Origin: UBA4732 sp002404095
GTDB taxonomy: Bacteria; Planctomycetota; Planctomycetia; Gemmatales; Gemmataceae
NCBI GenBank assembly: GCA_036783645.1
Contig: DAIPWT010000002.1
Span: forward strand, 62,001-126,000
DNA length: 64,000 bases
Direction: 5' to 3'
Shown here: piece after piece, positions 51,799 through 62,095 of the stretch
How the letters are laid out: every line of letters starts with the position of its first letter
Position numbering within the stretch: position 1 is the stretch's first letter
Notes under the pieces: generated by a model
What the model saw: the letters and a program-made list of their open reading frames with translations, nothing else
The model's database searches: none
Told to the model about the DNA's origin: nothing
Position numbers and translations under genes: made by a program

Positions 51799-51850
51799 AA
51801 GTCTATTTCAGAGGCTCTCTCTCCGGTAGTCGGTGAGAGGGCTTCTATAA

Positions 51851-51880
51851 GTCCTATAAGTCCTATAGGACTTATAGGAC
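51851..51880. terminator. 30-bp perfect palindrome between convergent genes
   Basis: GTCCTATAAGTCCTA with its exact reverse complement spans 51851-51880 without a loop. It lies between the convergent ligase gene (stop 51798) and the GT-C gene (stop 51885). It is AT-richer than the surrounding sequence and could act as a bidirectional terminator or protein-binding site. Confidence 0.6.
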
Positions 51881-51884
51881 CGCA

Positions 51885-53312
51885 TTACTCCGAGATGTAA
51901 TATAGATAAAGATAGCCGACATCGGCCCGCCCGGCTGGCGCATAGTGTGACCGCATCACGTCCACAATCTCCGCCGGCCATTCATTTCCGGCCGGCGTGT
52001 ACTGTTCCAAGGGCTTTGCCAGCACAAGCGCGCTTACCCGGCCCGCCTTCATGTCTTCAACAAGCAGCCCGACGTCCACAGCTCGGTTCTTGACAACCAC
52101 TCCGTAAAAGAACGGATCGTTCACCGCGGGGGTCAAGCCTGCCCAAATGGCTGGTCCAATAAACTGGCGATCCGCCAGTACGTAGTCGGTGGCCGCCTGG
52201 CTCTTAACAATGGCCAAATCAGGAGCTTTTCCGCCTGCTCGAACGTACATCACCGTGTTCGCGCTAACGGCCACGACGACCGAGAAGCCGGCCGTCCATA
52301 GCACGATGGCCGTCCGCCCGCGGTCTAGCCGCCAGAGGGCGCTAACCCCATAAAGGCCTAGTACGATACATACGAGACCGGCCGACTCCAAAAAGTAGTT
52401 GTTGGCCGAGCCTTCGCCGCCGGAAAGGAGGCCGGCAAACCCTAGACCGATTACTAAGGCGATAACGTAGCGGTTGGTGCAGATGGGCTTGGAATTCGCC
52501 ACGAACGCCGCGATCAGCGCTACGGCCGCCGCGACCGTGGCCGGGTTCTCGGCGAAGTTTCCCGCGGAACCTAGCGCTTTATGCAAGATATAAGCCCTCC
52601 GGTTTCCCCACAAACCGAGGTCAAAGTAATACCCGTGCGATAGGTAAAATAACGCCCCCCATACCAGCGCCCCGAGGACCGCCACGCCGCCGAGATACAG
52701 CAGCGCGTCCCGGCGACGGCCGATTAGAAGCAGGTGAAGAAAGACTGGGACCGCGGCCAGCGCGATGGTCTGCTTCACCACGGAGCCGGCGACCACCAAA
52801 AGGGCCGAGGCCAACAGCCCGCGCCGGGGTAAGTCTGGCGCGGCGTAGGCGGCGATGGCGAAGAAACACGCCAGGGCGTCCACGCGGTAGTCGTGAAACC
52901 AATAGGCGATGATCGGATAGCCGAGATACAAAGCCCCGGCCGTCAGTCCGCACTCGGCCGACGCGGTTCGCCGGCCGACCACCCATGCGATCACCGCCGC
53001 GGCGAGGACGGCCGCGGCCACACTCACCAAGCGTCCGGGGATCAACGTTTTGTCCCACGGCCCCACCGACGCCGCCCCCGCCAGGGCGAAAAAGCCCGGG
53101 CCGTAGGGCGTCACCGTGTACGGGAGTTTGGCCAGCCAGTCAGGCCCGGGCAGGCCGCCGCGCTCACGCTCGGTAACGGGGATCATCGCCCCTTCGTATT
53201 CGTCGCGTGAATGGTCAAACGCGCGTATCGTATGGAACGCGGTTAAGACGAGTACAGCGGCGAGGAGCAGCCAGCGAACGGTTCGCTCGCAAAAATGAGT
53301 CAAGCGGATCAT
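51885..53312 (-). CDS. Polytopic membrane protein, GT-C glycosyltransferase-like
   Basis: A 475-aa protein with about ten membrane segments. Early loop DHSRDEYEGAMIPVTE and the stretch YGPGFFALAGAASVGP, then FHDYRVDALACFFAIAAYAA (Arg-x-Asp), parallel the protein at 47850 (Arg-Asp motif, similar length and layout). The last 90 residues (VDVGLLVEDMKAGRVS) are soluble. Family 39-like mannosyltransferase is possible. It is on the opposite strand to the EPS operon. Confidence 0.65.
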   Translation of the reverse strand: MIRLTHFCERTVRWLLLAAVLVLTAFHTIRAFDHSRDEYEGAMIPVTERERGGLPGPDWLAKLPYTVTPYGPGFFALAGAASVGPWDKTLIPGRLVSVAAAVLAAAVIAWVVGRRTASAECGLTAGALYLGYPIIAYWFHDYRVDALACFFAIAAYAAPDLPRRGLLASALLVVAGSVVKQTIALAAVPVFLHLLLIGRRRDALLYLGGVAVLGALVWGALFYLSHGYYFDLGLWGNRRAYILHKALGSAGNFAENPATVAAAVALIAAFVANSKPICTNRYVIALVIGLGFAGLLSGGEGSANNYFLESAGLVCIVLGLYGVSALWRLDRGRTAIVLWTAGFSVVVAVSANTVMYVRAGGKAPDLAIVKSQAATDYVLADRQFIGPAIWAGLTPAVNDPFFYGVVVKNRAVDVGLLVEDMKAGRVSALVLAKPLEQYTPAGNEWPAEIVDVMRSHYAPAGRADVGYLYLYYISE

Positions 53313-53456
53313 CGGAGTTCCTCAATCCGACCGCGCGGCCTAAGTGGAGCGGCGCGGCTGAAGTCCCTTTCATGGTCCCGAATCGGCCGGCTTAATTTAT
53401 AACGCGAAGGCACGATTGCAACGGCGTTCGCCCGCCGCCTGTTCCCTACCTTGTGG

Positions 53457-53485
53457 TTTTCACCCGGACGCTGTTCCCCTATCAT
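53457..53485 (+). promoter_or_regulatory. Possible promoter of the PQQ-like gene
   Basis: TTTTCA (53457-53462) and TATCAT (53480-53485) are separated by 17 bp. It is weak at the -35 position. The gene ATG is 45 bp further on. Confidence 0.35.
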
Positions 53486-53529
53486 GGCCTACGACTCCAC
53501 TCATGGGACCATTCTTACCGAGGTGCGGG

Positions 53530-54795
53530 ATGAAAACACGGTTGTTGCTTCTGTCCGTCGCGGCTGTCGGTTGCTTGTCTCTTATGGTCGCGGCCGCCGA
53601 CTGGCCTCAATGGCGTGGGCCGCAGCGTAACGGCATTTCGCAGGAAACCGGCTTGCTCAAAGAGTGGCCGAAAGACGGGCCTAAGCAACTCTGGCAGGTC
53701 ACGGACGTCGGCGACGGTTACTCAACCCCGGCCGTTGTCGGCGACCGCCTTTATCTCCTGAGTAACAAGGGTGCGGACGACGAATTCGTGCAGGCTCGCG
53801 AGGTCAAGGACGGGAAGCAGGTCTGGTCCACGCGCCTCGGCAAGACCGGCCCCAACACAGGGCCGCAGTACCCTGGTGCGCGATCCACGCCAACAGTGGA
53901 CGGCGATGTTCTCTACGCGCTCGGTTCCGATGGCGACCTGGCCTGCGTCGATACCGCGAAGGGCGAGGTCCGTTGGCACAAGAACCTGCGGGCCGACTTC
54001 GGCGGCCGACCCGGCAAATGGGCCTACGCCGAGTCGCCGCTTATCGACGGGGATGTTCTCGTTTGTACGCCCGGCGGCGCGGAAGCCACGATAGTCGGCC
54101 TGGACAAGAAAACCGGCGGCCTCCTCTGGAAATGCGCCGTGCAGGGTGGCGACGAAGCAGCTTACGCCTCGGCCATCGTCGTTGAGGTCGGCGGCGTGCG
54201 AATGTACGTCCAGTTCCTTCAAAAAGGCCTCGTCGGCGTGGAAGCGAAGACTGGCAAGTTTCTGTGGCGCTACGCGCAGACGGCGGAGGGCAGCCCAGCC
54301 AACATCCCGACGCCGGTGGCTTACCATGACTGTGTTTACAGCGCCGCTGGAAAGAGCGGGGGCGGCTTGGTCAAATTAAAGGGTGAAAAAGGGGGCGTTA
54401 CCGCGGAACAAGTCTACTTCGACAAGAAGTTGCCTACGAGCATCGGCGGAGTGGTCGAAGTGGGCGGCGCCCTGTACGGGACCAACAGCCCGGACTTAAT
54501 CTGCGCCGAGTTCCTCACGGGCGATGTCAAGTGGCAGGACAAGAGCATTGGCGCCGGCTCGGTCTGCTATGCAGACGGCTGCCTGTACATCCACGGCGAG
54601 GACGGTCAAATGGCGCTGGTGGAAGCGACGCCGGCGGCGTACCACGAAAAAGGCCGTTTCACTCCTCCGGCCCAACCGAAACGCGGTAAGACCAAGGCAT
54701 GGGCCTACCCGGTGGTCGCTAACGGCCGGTTGTACGTGCGCGACCTTGGCGTCCTGTGGTGCTACGATGTCAAGGACGCCTCCGCTTCAAAATAG
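53530..54795 (+). CDS. Secreted PQQ-like beta-propeller protein
   Basis: A 421-aa protein; the ATG at 53530 follows GAGGTGCGGG and gives a signal peptide (LLLLSVAAVGCLSLMVAAA). The mature part begins DWPQWRGPQRNGISQETGLL, typical of planctomycete outer-membrane or periplasmic beta-propellers. Repeated blades with WxxP/DG..YS, for example VVGDRLYLLSNKGAD, VDGDVLYALGSDGDLACVD and KWAYAESPLIDGDVLVCT, are visible. It is related to PQQ-dependent dehydrogenases, but no cofactor-binding set can be confirmed. Function unknown; possibly extracellular enzyme or scaffold. Confidence 0.85.
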   Translation: MKTRLLLLSVAAVGCLSLMVAAADWPQWRGPQRNGISQETGLLKEWPKDGPKQLWQVTDVGDGYSTPAVVGDRLYLLSNKGADDEFVQAREVKDGKQVWSTRLGKTGPNTGPQYPGARSTPTVDGDVLYALGSDGDLACVDTAKGEVRWHKNLRADFGGRPGKWAYAESPLIDGDVLVCTPGGAEATIVGLDKKTGGLLWKCAVQGGDEAAYASAIVVEVGGVRMYVQFLQKGLVGVEAKTGKFLWRYAQTAEGSPANIPTPVAYHDCVYSAAGKSGGGLVKLKGEKGGVTAEQVYFDKKLPTSIGGVVEVGGALYGTNSPDLICAEFLTGDVKWQDKSIGAGSVCYADGCLYIHGEDGQMALVEATPAAYHEKGRFTPPAQPKRGKTKAWAYPVVANGRLYVRDLGVLWCYDVKDASASK

Positions 54796-54821
54796 GCGGG
54801 CGGGTGACATGAAGCTATTCT

Positions 54822-54881
54822 ACAAGCCCCGAGCGCAAGCGAGGGGTTTTACTTAACCCCTCGCTTGCGCTCGGGGCTTGT
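54822..54881. repeat. 27-bp perfect inverted repeat, CCCCGAGCGCAAGCGAGGGG family
   Basis: The arms are 54822-54848 and 54855-54881 with the loop TTACTT. A second copy with almost identical arms lies at 59332-59400. It follows the PQQ-like gene by 26 bp and may terminate its transcript. Confidence 0.85.
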
Positions 54882-54911
54882 GCTTTTAACGCGCATCTTT
54901 CCCGCAAACGG

Positions 54912-54939
54912 TTGCAAGCCGCGCCGCTTCAGTTACAAT
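54912..54939 (+). promoter_or_regulatory. Sigma70-like promoter of the MoxR operon
   Basis: TTGCAA (54912-54917) and TACAAT (54934-54939) are separated by 16 bp. The predicted start is about 50 bp upstream of the moxR ATG at 54998. Confidence 0.5.
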
Positions 54940-54997
54940 CAACAAAGCCTACCCGCCCGTACCCGCCCTCCCGCCGGACCTCAAGAGACCGCTCGTC

Positions 54998-56026
<1,029 letters not shown>

Positions 56027-56040
56027 TAATTAGCAAAAAT

Positions 56041-56118
56041 GTTTAGCCGCGACCCGATAGGGGAGCGCGGGGCNNNNNNNNNNGGGCACTCGCGCTCCCC
56101 TTCGGGTCGCGGCTAAAC
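56041..56118. repeat. GTTTAGCCGCGACCC palindrome interrupted by an N run
   Basis: The left arm (56041-56067) and right arm (56093-56118) are inverted copies that differ by one inserted T in the left arm. The loop contains ten N at 56074-56083, so its true length is unknown. It lies between moxR and the DUF58 gene. Confidence 0.8.
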
Positions 56119-56136
56119 CCTCCGGACGGTCCCACC

Positions 56137-57030
56137 ATGCCATCCACCTTGCAATTCGATCCAACCTCGCTTGCCAAATACGGCAGGCTCGCCCTGGTGG
56201 CGCGCAACGCCGTCGAGGGGTTCCTGACCGGCGTTCACAAAAGCCCGTACAAAGGCTTCAGCGTGGAGTTCGCCGAGCATCGACAGTATTACCACGGCGA
56301 CGAGATCCGCCACATCGACTGGCGGGCTTTCGGCAAAACGGATCGTTATTATATCAAGGAATACGAAGAAGAAACCAACCTCAAAGCGCATCTGCTCGTC
56401 GATGCCAGCGGCAGTATGAAATACCAGGGCAAGCACGGCAGCAAGTTTCACTACGCCCAGTACATCGCCGCATCACTGTCCTATCTGATGCTGCATCAAC
56501 GCGACGCAGTAGGCCTGGCGACGCATGATACGAAAATCCGCCAGATCATCCCGCCCAAGGCCAACTCGAAGCACTTGTTGCGCGTCCTCAACGCGCTTCA
56601 AGAGACGGAGCCGGGCGGCGAAACGGGCCTGGCGCCGTTGTGGCATCAGCTGGCCGGCCAGTTCAAACGGCGCGGCCTAGTCGTCATCCTGTCGGACTGT
56701 TTCGAGGAGGTGGGGCCGCTGTTGCGGGCGCTGCGGCACTTCCGTTTCCGACGCCATGAGGTGCTGTTGTTCCACATTCTCGCTCCGGAAGAGATTGATT
56801 TCCCGTTCAAGAAGTGGACGCAGTTTCGCGACCTGGAAATCTCCGGCAACAAGATGCTGGTCGATCCGCAACGGCTGCGCCGCGATTATCAACAGAACTT
56901 TCAGAAGTTTTGCAATGACCTGCGTAACGCCTGCGGCCAGGCCCAGGTGGATTATCATCTGATGCGGACGGATGAACCGGTGGACAAAGCGTTGGGCATC
57001 TATCTCACCAAGCGGCAGCGCCGGCGTTAG
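56137..57030 (+). CDS. DUF58-domain protein
   Basis: A 297-aa protein. The DUF58 signature GFSVEFAEHRQYYHGDEIRH then IDWRAFGKTDRYYIKEYEEE is complete. A VWA-like MIDAS motif is DASGSM. It has no signal peptide or TM, in contrast to many DUF58 members that carry N-terminal helices. MoxR-DUF58 pairs are common; DUF58 is likely the partner of the ATPase. Confidence 0.92.
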   Translation: MPSTLQFDPTSLAKYGRLALVARNAVEGFLTGVHKSPYKGFSVEFAEHRQYYHGDEIRHIDWRAFGKTDRYYIKEYEEETNLKAHLLVDASGSMKYQGKHGSKFHYAQYIAASLSYLMLHQRDAVGLATHDTKIRQIIPPKANSKHLLRVLNALQETEPGGETGLAPLWHQLAGQFKRRGLVVILSDCFEEVGPLLRALRHFRFRRHEVLLFHILAPEEIDFPFKKWTQFRDLEISGNKMLVDPQRLRRDYQQNFQKFCNDLRNACGQAQVDYHLMRTDEPVDKALGIYLTKRQRRR

Positions 57031-57046
57031 AAGAGCGGAGCGAGTC

Positions 57047-59323
57047 ATGTTTTTCGCACAACCCTGGATGCTGCTCGGCCTGACGGCTTTGGTGATCCCG
57101 ATCATCATCCATCTGCTCAACCGCCGTCGTTATGAAATCATCGACTGGGGAGCGATGCAATTCCTCCAGATCAGCAAAGTCACACGCCGCCGGCTGTTTC
57201 TCGAAGAATTGCTCCTAATGCTATTGCGTATGGGGCTTATTGGCCTGTTGGTGCTGGCGCTCGCCGGCTTCTTCACCAGCTTCGACTGGCTGGCCCGCCT
57301 GCAACCACGCCCCAACCGCGACGTGGTGCTTATCTTCGACGGCTCCTCCAGCATGAACTACACCGGCGGCGGCAAAACGCCGCAGGACGCCGCCAAGGAG
57401 TGGGCCGCCGACTTCGTTCACGACCTCACGCCCGGCGACGCCGTGGCCGTGTTCCAGGCGAGACAACAGGTCGTGCCCGTCCTAGCCGAGCCGAGCCGCG
57501 ACCTCATTCGCCTCGTGCCGCAAGCCGTCCACGACATTGTCCGGCCCGGCGGCGGCTGTGACTTGCCCGCGGCCGTCCAATCTGCCAACGCCGTTCTAGG
57601 CAAAAGCGAACGCTCCGAACGCGACATTATCGTTCTCACCGACGGCCAGCGTTTCGGCTGGTCCGATCCCGCCGCGATGCAACGCTGGGAACAGCTGGCC
57701 CGTCAGCTCGGCGCCGGAAAGCCGCACGGCGCCAGCGGGCCACCGCCACGCTTGTGGGTGGTCAACGTCGATCCTCACCGCGACCCGGACCCGCCGAACT
57801 GGTCGTTGCCGCCGCTGCGCGTCAACCGGCCCGTCGTGCCGGTCGGCCGTGAAGTGACTTTCCACACCGATCTTACAATCCACGGCCAGAACGCCTACAC
57901 GCCTCCGTATAGCCTCAGTCTCGAAGTGGACGGCGAATTAGTGCGGCGGCTGGAACCGCCGCGAGCGTCCGCCCTCGCCAAGGGCAAGATTCCTCTGACG
58001 TTTACGCATCGTTTCGTCAATGAAGGATCGCACTTGGTGTCGTTAGTATTGGAACCGGACGCGCCCGGCGCTGTAAGCCGCGACACCGTGCCCGACGACA
58101 ACCGCCAGGATTTCGCCGTCGAGGTGACGCCGACGCTGCCGGTGCTGATCGTGGACGGCGACGCCGATCCTGCCCCGAAGCGGCGCGGCGCGTGGTCGTT
58201 GCGCGACGCGCTCGCGCCGCAAGGCGACGCGACGCCGGCCGTCAAGGCTCGCGTGGTGAGCATCAAGGATTTTGACGCAACGCTTTTGACGGGCGGCATG
58301 GATGCCGAGCGGCCGCGCGTGCTGATCCTTTGCAACGCGGCCGCGCTGTCAAAGCCGCAGGATGAGGCGGTCGAGCAATTCCTGGCGGATGGCGGCGGTG
58401 TGCTGACCACGCTTGGCGGCCGAGTCGATAAAGACGAGTACAACCGGCAGCTTTTCCGCGAGGGTCACGGATGGCTGCCGGCCAAACTGGTGAGCATTGA
58501 AGGCGACGAGAACCGGCCCACGGATGCGGCCCGCCCCGCGGCCGTCAGCGCCACGCATCCGGCTTTGGAGTTGTTTCGCAACGACCCCCTCGGCGGCCTG
58601 AGCGACGCTCGCTTCTCGCGTTGGTGGAAGACCGACGTTTCCGCCAAGGACGCGGCCGGCGAGCGCGTGGCCACGCTGAAATCGCCGACGGCCGATTACT
58701 CCTTCCTGGTGGAACGCCGCTATAAATCCGGCCGTGTGCTGCTGTGTGCGGTTGCGCTCGACAGTTCCTGGGGCACGAACCTTACGGACCTGCCGGCTTT
58801 CGTACCCTTGGCGCACGAGTTGGTTTATTACCTCGCCGGCGCTCGCTCCGCGGAGTTCAACTTGCAGCCGGGGCAGCCGATCCGTTATCGCCTGACAAGC
58901 AACGCCCCGCCGGACGGTTTCCGCCTTCAGCCCCCTTTCGGAGAGGAAAAGCCGCTAGGGATCAGCCAGCCTTCGCCGGGGGTGATTCCGGCACGTGTGA
59001 CCTCGCCGCCGCGCCCCACTCTTGTCTGCGACGAGACGCGCGAAACTGGCGTCTACCGTCTCAAGACGCCGGATAGCCGCGTTGCCTATTATGTCGTCCA
59101 ATCCGACCCGCGCGAGTCGGACCTGACCGCCTCCACCGACGAGGAACGCGACCGTGTGGCCAAGGTTTTGCCGATGCAATACCAGAACGACCGCGACACG
59201 ATCCTGGCCGCGCGAAATCCGGGCGAGCAACGCCAGGAATGGTGGTGGGTTTTGCTGCTGGGCCTGGTCGGCCTACTCTGCGGCGAAGTATGGATGACGC
59301 GGCGCATGTTGAAAGCAAGATAG
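57047..59323 (+). CDS. BatA-type VWA membrane protein
   Basis: A 758-aa protein. The ATG at 57047 starts the BatA N-terminal domain (MFFAQPWMLLGLTALVIPII with HLLNRRRYE). Two N-terminal helices precede a VWA domain with LIFDGSSSMNY (MIDAS DxSxS). A region of about 250-650 includes a beta-sandwich-like stretch and a class I amidotransferase-like segment (VLILCNAAALSKPQDEAVEQ). A C-terminal TM near 730-750 (WWWVLLLGLVGLLCGEV) anchors it. It probably forms a periplasm-facing complex with the MoxR/DUF58 pair. Confidence 0.85.
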   Translation: MFFAQPWMLLGLTALVIPIIIHLLNRRRYEIIDWGAMQFLQISKVTRRRLFLEELLLMLLRMGLIGLLVLALAGFFTSFDWLARLQPRPNRDVVLIFDGSSSMNYTGGGKTPQDAAKEWAADFVHDLTPGDAVAVFQARQQVVPVLAEPSRDLIRLVPQAVHDIVRPGGGCDLPAAVQSANAVLGKSERSERDIIVLTDGQRFGWSDPAAMQRWEQLARQLGAGKPHGASGPPPRLWVVNVDPHRDPDPPNWSLPPLRVNRPVVPVGREVTFHTDLTIHGQNAYTPPYSLSLEVDGELVRRLEPPRASALAKGKIPLTFTHRFVNEGSHLVSLVLEPDAPGAVSRDTVPDDNRQDFAVEVTPTLPVLIVDGDADPAPKRRGAWSLRDALAPQGDATPAVKARVVSIKDFDATLLTGGMDAERPRVLILCNAAALSKPQDEAVEQFLADGGGVLTTLGGRVDKDEYNRQLFREGHGWLPAKLVSIEGDENRPTDAARPAAVSATHPALELFRNDPLGGLSDARFSRWWKTDVSAKDAAGERVATLKSPTADYSFLVERRYKSGRVLLCAVALDSSWGTNLTDLPAFVPLAHELVYYLAGARSAEFNLQPGQPIRYRLTSNAPPDGFRLQPPFGEEKPLGISQPSPGVIPARVTSPPRPTLVCDETRETGVYRLKTPDSRVAYYVVQSDPRESDLTASTDEERDRVAKVLPMQYQNDRDTILAARNPGEQRQEWWWVLLLGLVGLLCGEVWMTRRMLKAR

Positions 59324-59331
59324 ACAGGCCC

Positions 59332-59400
59332 CGATACAAGCCCCGAGCGCAAGCGAGGGGTTTCGTCCAACCCCCTCGCTTGCGCTCGGGGCTTGTATCG
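59332..59400. repeat. 29-bp inverted repeat, CCCCGAGCGCAAGCGAGGGG family
   Basis: The arms are 59332-59360 and 59372-59400 with an 11-nt loop. It sits inside the operon, between the two VWA genes, so it is not a terminator that stops the operon completely. It is the second copy of the element at 54822-54881. Confidence 0.85.
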
Positions 59401-59416
59401 AGAGAAAGAGGAACTA

Positions 59417-62095
59417 ATGTTCTCGATCAAGCTGCCGAATGATGGTTCGACCTTGCTGCTGACGCCGCAATGGTCCGGCCTGCCGGCCGCCCTACAGGTC
59501 GCCCTGCTCGTCGCGGTTTGTCTTGTTCCTTTCGTGCTAATCGCGTGGCTCTACCGCTACGAAATGCAGCTGGTCCCGCGCGCGGCCGCCGTTTTCCTCC
59601 TAAGTATGCGCGTACTTGTGCTGTTTTTGCTGTTGTTCCTCGTCTGCCTTCAGCCGGTCTACGCTCACAGCAAGACCAAGGAACTGCCCGGCCGCGTCCT
59701 TGTGGCCGTGGACCGATCGGATAGTATGGACGTGGCCGACCCCCAACGGCCGTCCGTGGAGAAGCTGCGTCTCGTCCGCGCACTCCACCTGGGCGGCGAC
59801 ATCTGCGGCGACGATCAGCTTGACGCCTGGATACGCGAATATACGGAGAAAGGATCGCCGCAGTGGGTCCATGACGACGAGGCTCGCGACGACCAGCTGC
59901 GCCGCGGAGAGTTGGAGTCGTCGCGTCGCGGCCAGCACGACCGTGTTTGCGAGTTGGCCGACAAGGTAACACGCACGCAGACCGCTCGCCGAATCCTCTA
60001 CGACGACGGCCTTCGCTTGCTGTCCACACTCGCCGCCAAGCATGACGTGGAACTGATCGGTTTCCATAGCACGGCCTGGAATGCCCCCGCCGACCGGCCC
60101 GAAACGCTGTTCGATCCCACGGAGGCGGCCAGCGCCGACAAGGCGCCGGCGCCAACCTCAAACGCGGCCGGCTTCACCGACCTGCGCTTGCCGTTGGTCC
60201 GCGCTCTGGAACGCTCCGGCGCCGGCCAGGGCAAACTATTGGGCGTGATCGTGCTGACTGACGGCCGGCACAACGCCGGCGATCCGCCCGTCAAGAAGGC
60301 GCTGGAACTGGGCGAGCGTGAAGTGCCCATTTTCCCCGTGCTTCTCGGCGCCGAGTTGCCGCCGCCGGATACGGCCATTCTGTCCGTCAAAGCGCCGCCG
60401 GCCGTGTATAAGGACGCCTCGGCCGGCGTCGATGTGCGCTTTAAGGTATCCGGTATGGATAAACAGGACGTGGTGCTGGAACTACACCGGGGCGCCGGCA
60501 AGGAAAAGAAGCTCATTGAACAACGCACCGTCCACCATGACGGCAAGGACCGGGAGTATCTGGAGAGTTTTCAGGTGCGCATGGACGAAGCCGGCCCGCA
60601 GACGCTCACCGCGACGGTCCACCCCGCCGACCTATCCGTCAAGGAGACTAGCACTGAAAACAACAGCGGCGGCGCCGTCGTCAACGTGGCGAAGGACCAG
60701 GCGCGGGTGCTGCTGATCGACGGCGAAGCACGATGGGAGTTTCACTATCTTCAAAGTGCGTTTCAGCGCGATCGCACCATGCAGACGCAGAGCGTGGTGT
60801 TCGACCAGCCGCGTCTCAATACCCGGCTCACCGATGAAGACTTGGACAAGATCGGCAGTCCGCGCCAACATCTGCCGGCCGGCCCGGACGCGCTCGCCGA
60901 CTATGATTGCATTGTTCTGGGTGACGTTTCGCCGGAGCAACTACCGCCTGCCGACCGTCAACGTTTGGATAAATACGTCGCTGAGCGCGGCGGAACCTTG
61001 GTCGTCGTCGCTGGCAAGCGCTACATGCCGCTGACTTATCCCGAAGCGGCCGCCGACGGGGGCGACGCCGACCCTATCCGCAAGATGCTGCCGATCGAAG
61101 CGCCGCGCGTCACGGCGCCGCTGGACGGCTTCACGCCCGCCCTGACCGCCGACGGCCGCGAGACGAAGTTCATGGACCTCGAAGAAGAAGCGGGCAAAAA
61201 CGATACGATATGGGCACAATTGCCACATCCCTTTTGGGGCGTCGTGGGCCAGGCTAAGCCCGCCGCCGCGACTTTGGCGTTCACGCTTGAAGGCGCGGTC
61301 GATCCGCTGGACCCGACTGCGCAAGAGAGAAGGAACGCTCTGATTGCGCGCCAAAATTATGGACTCGGCCGGGTGCTTTACGTCGGAATGGACAGCACTT
61401 GGCGCTGGCGCAAGGGCGTCGGCGATTTATACCATCACCGTTTTTGGGGGCAGGTAATGCGCTGGGCGGCCGACCGGCCGTTGGAGTCGGGCAACCAGTA
61501 TGTGCGATTCGGCGCCTCGCAGCCTGTTTTCCGCGGCGGCCAGGACGTGGAGCTATTCGTCCGCTTCAAGGATGTACAGGATGCGGCAAAGGCGGGAACT
61601 CGGGCCGAGGCCAACATTCTGCGCCGCGGCGGCGACGGCAAGCCGGTGGCCGTGGTTCCGCTCAACCGTAAGCCGGCTCAGCCGAGTACATTCGAGGCGC
61701 GCGTCGCCAACCTTCCAGAAGGCGATTACGAGGTGCGATTGGAGATGCCCGCGGTGGCCGATAAGCTACTGGCATCCCCTACGCCGCCCAACGTCCAAGA
61801 GAAAACACCGCCGGAGCCGATCAAGGCGTCTTTCACGGTGTCGCCGCCGGAAAGCTCGGAAATGCTCGACCTATCAACGAACCGTCCGCTGCTGGAAGAG
61901 TTGGCGTCGAAGAGCGGCGGTAAAGTTTACACGCCGGATGACGTGCAAGAATTGGTGAACCGGCTTGTCAGCCAGGGTATTCCAGAGACGGAATATTTTG
62001 AACAACGGCTATGGCAATGGTGGGTGGTTCTCGCGGTGGTCGCCTCGTTATTGACGGTGGAATGGGTCGTCCGCAAATGGTCGGGGTTACCGTGA
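59417..62095 (+). CDS. Large VWA/glutamine-amidotransferase-like membrane protein
   Basis: An 892-aa protein starting at 59417 (GAGGAAC upstream). Two N-terminal helices (VALLVAVCLVPFVLIAWLY and VLVLFLLLFLVCLQPVYA) are followed by a VWA domain with VLVAVDRSDSMDVAD (MIDAS). A central CARDB-like beta-sandwich and a class I amidotransferase-like fold (RVLLIDGEARWEFHYLQSAF and DYDCIVLGDVS) follow. A C-terminal helix is at about 865-885 (QWWVVLAVVASLLTVEWVV). It is paralogous in layout to the preceding gene. Confidence 0.85.
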   Translation: MFSIKLPNDGSTLLLTPQWSGLPAALQVALLVAVCLVPFVLIAWLYRYEMQLVPRAAAVFLLSMRVLVLFLLLFLVCLQPVYAHSKTKELPGRVLVAVDRSDSMDVADPQRPSVEKLRLVRALHLGGDICGDDQLDAWIREYTEKGSPQWVHDDEARDDQLRRGELESSRRGQHDRVCELADKVTRTQTARRILYDDGLRLLSTLAAKHDVELIGFHSTAWNAPADRPETLFDPTEAASADKAPAPTSNAAGFTDLRLPLVRALERSGAGQGKLLGVIVLTDGRHNAGDPPVKKALELGEREVPIFPVLLGAELPPPDTAILSVKAPPAVYKDASAGVDVRFKVSGMDKQDVVLELHRGAGKEKKLIEQRTVHHDGKDREYLESFQVRMDEAGPQTLTATVHPADLSVKETSTENNSGGAVVNVAKDQARVLLIDGEARWEFHYLQSAFQRDRTMQTQSVVFDQPRLNTRLTDEDLDKIGSPRQHLPAGPDALADYDCIVLGDVSPEQLPPADRQRLDKYVAERGGTLVVVAGKRYMPLTYPEAAADGGDADPIRKMLPIEAPRVTAPLDGFTPALTADGRETKFMDLEEEAGKNDTIWAQLPHPFWGVVGQAKPAAATLAFTLEGAVDPLDPTAQERRNALIARQNYGLGRVLYVGMDSTWRWRKGVGDLYHHRFWGQVMRWAADRPLESGNQYVRFGASQPVFRGGQDVELFVRFKDVQDAAKAGTRAEANILRRGGDGKPVAVVPLNRKPAQPSTFEARVANLPEGDYEVRLEMPAVADKLLASPTPPNVQEKTPPEPIKASFTVSPPESSEMLDLSTNRPLLEELASKSGGKVYTPDDVQELVNRLVSQGIPETEYFEQRLWQWWVVLAVVASLLTVEWVVRKWSGLP

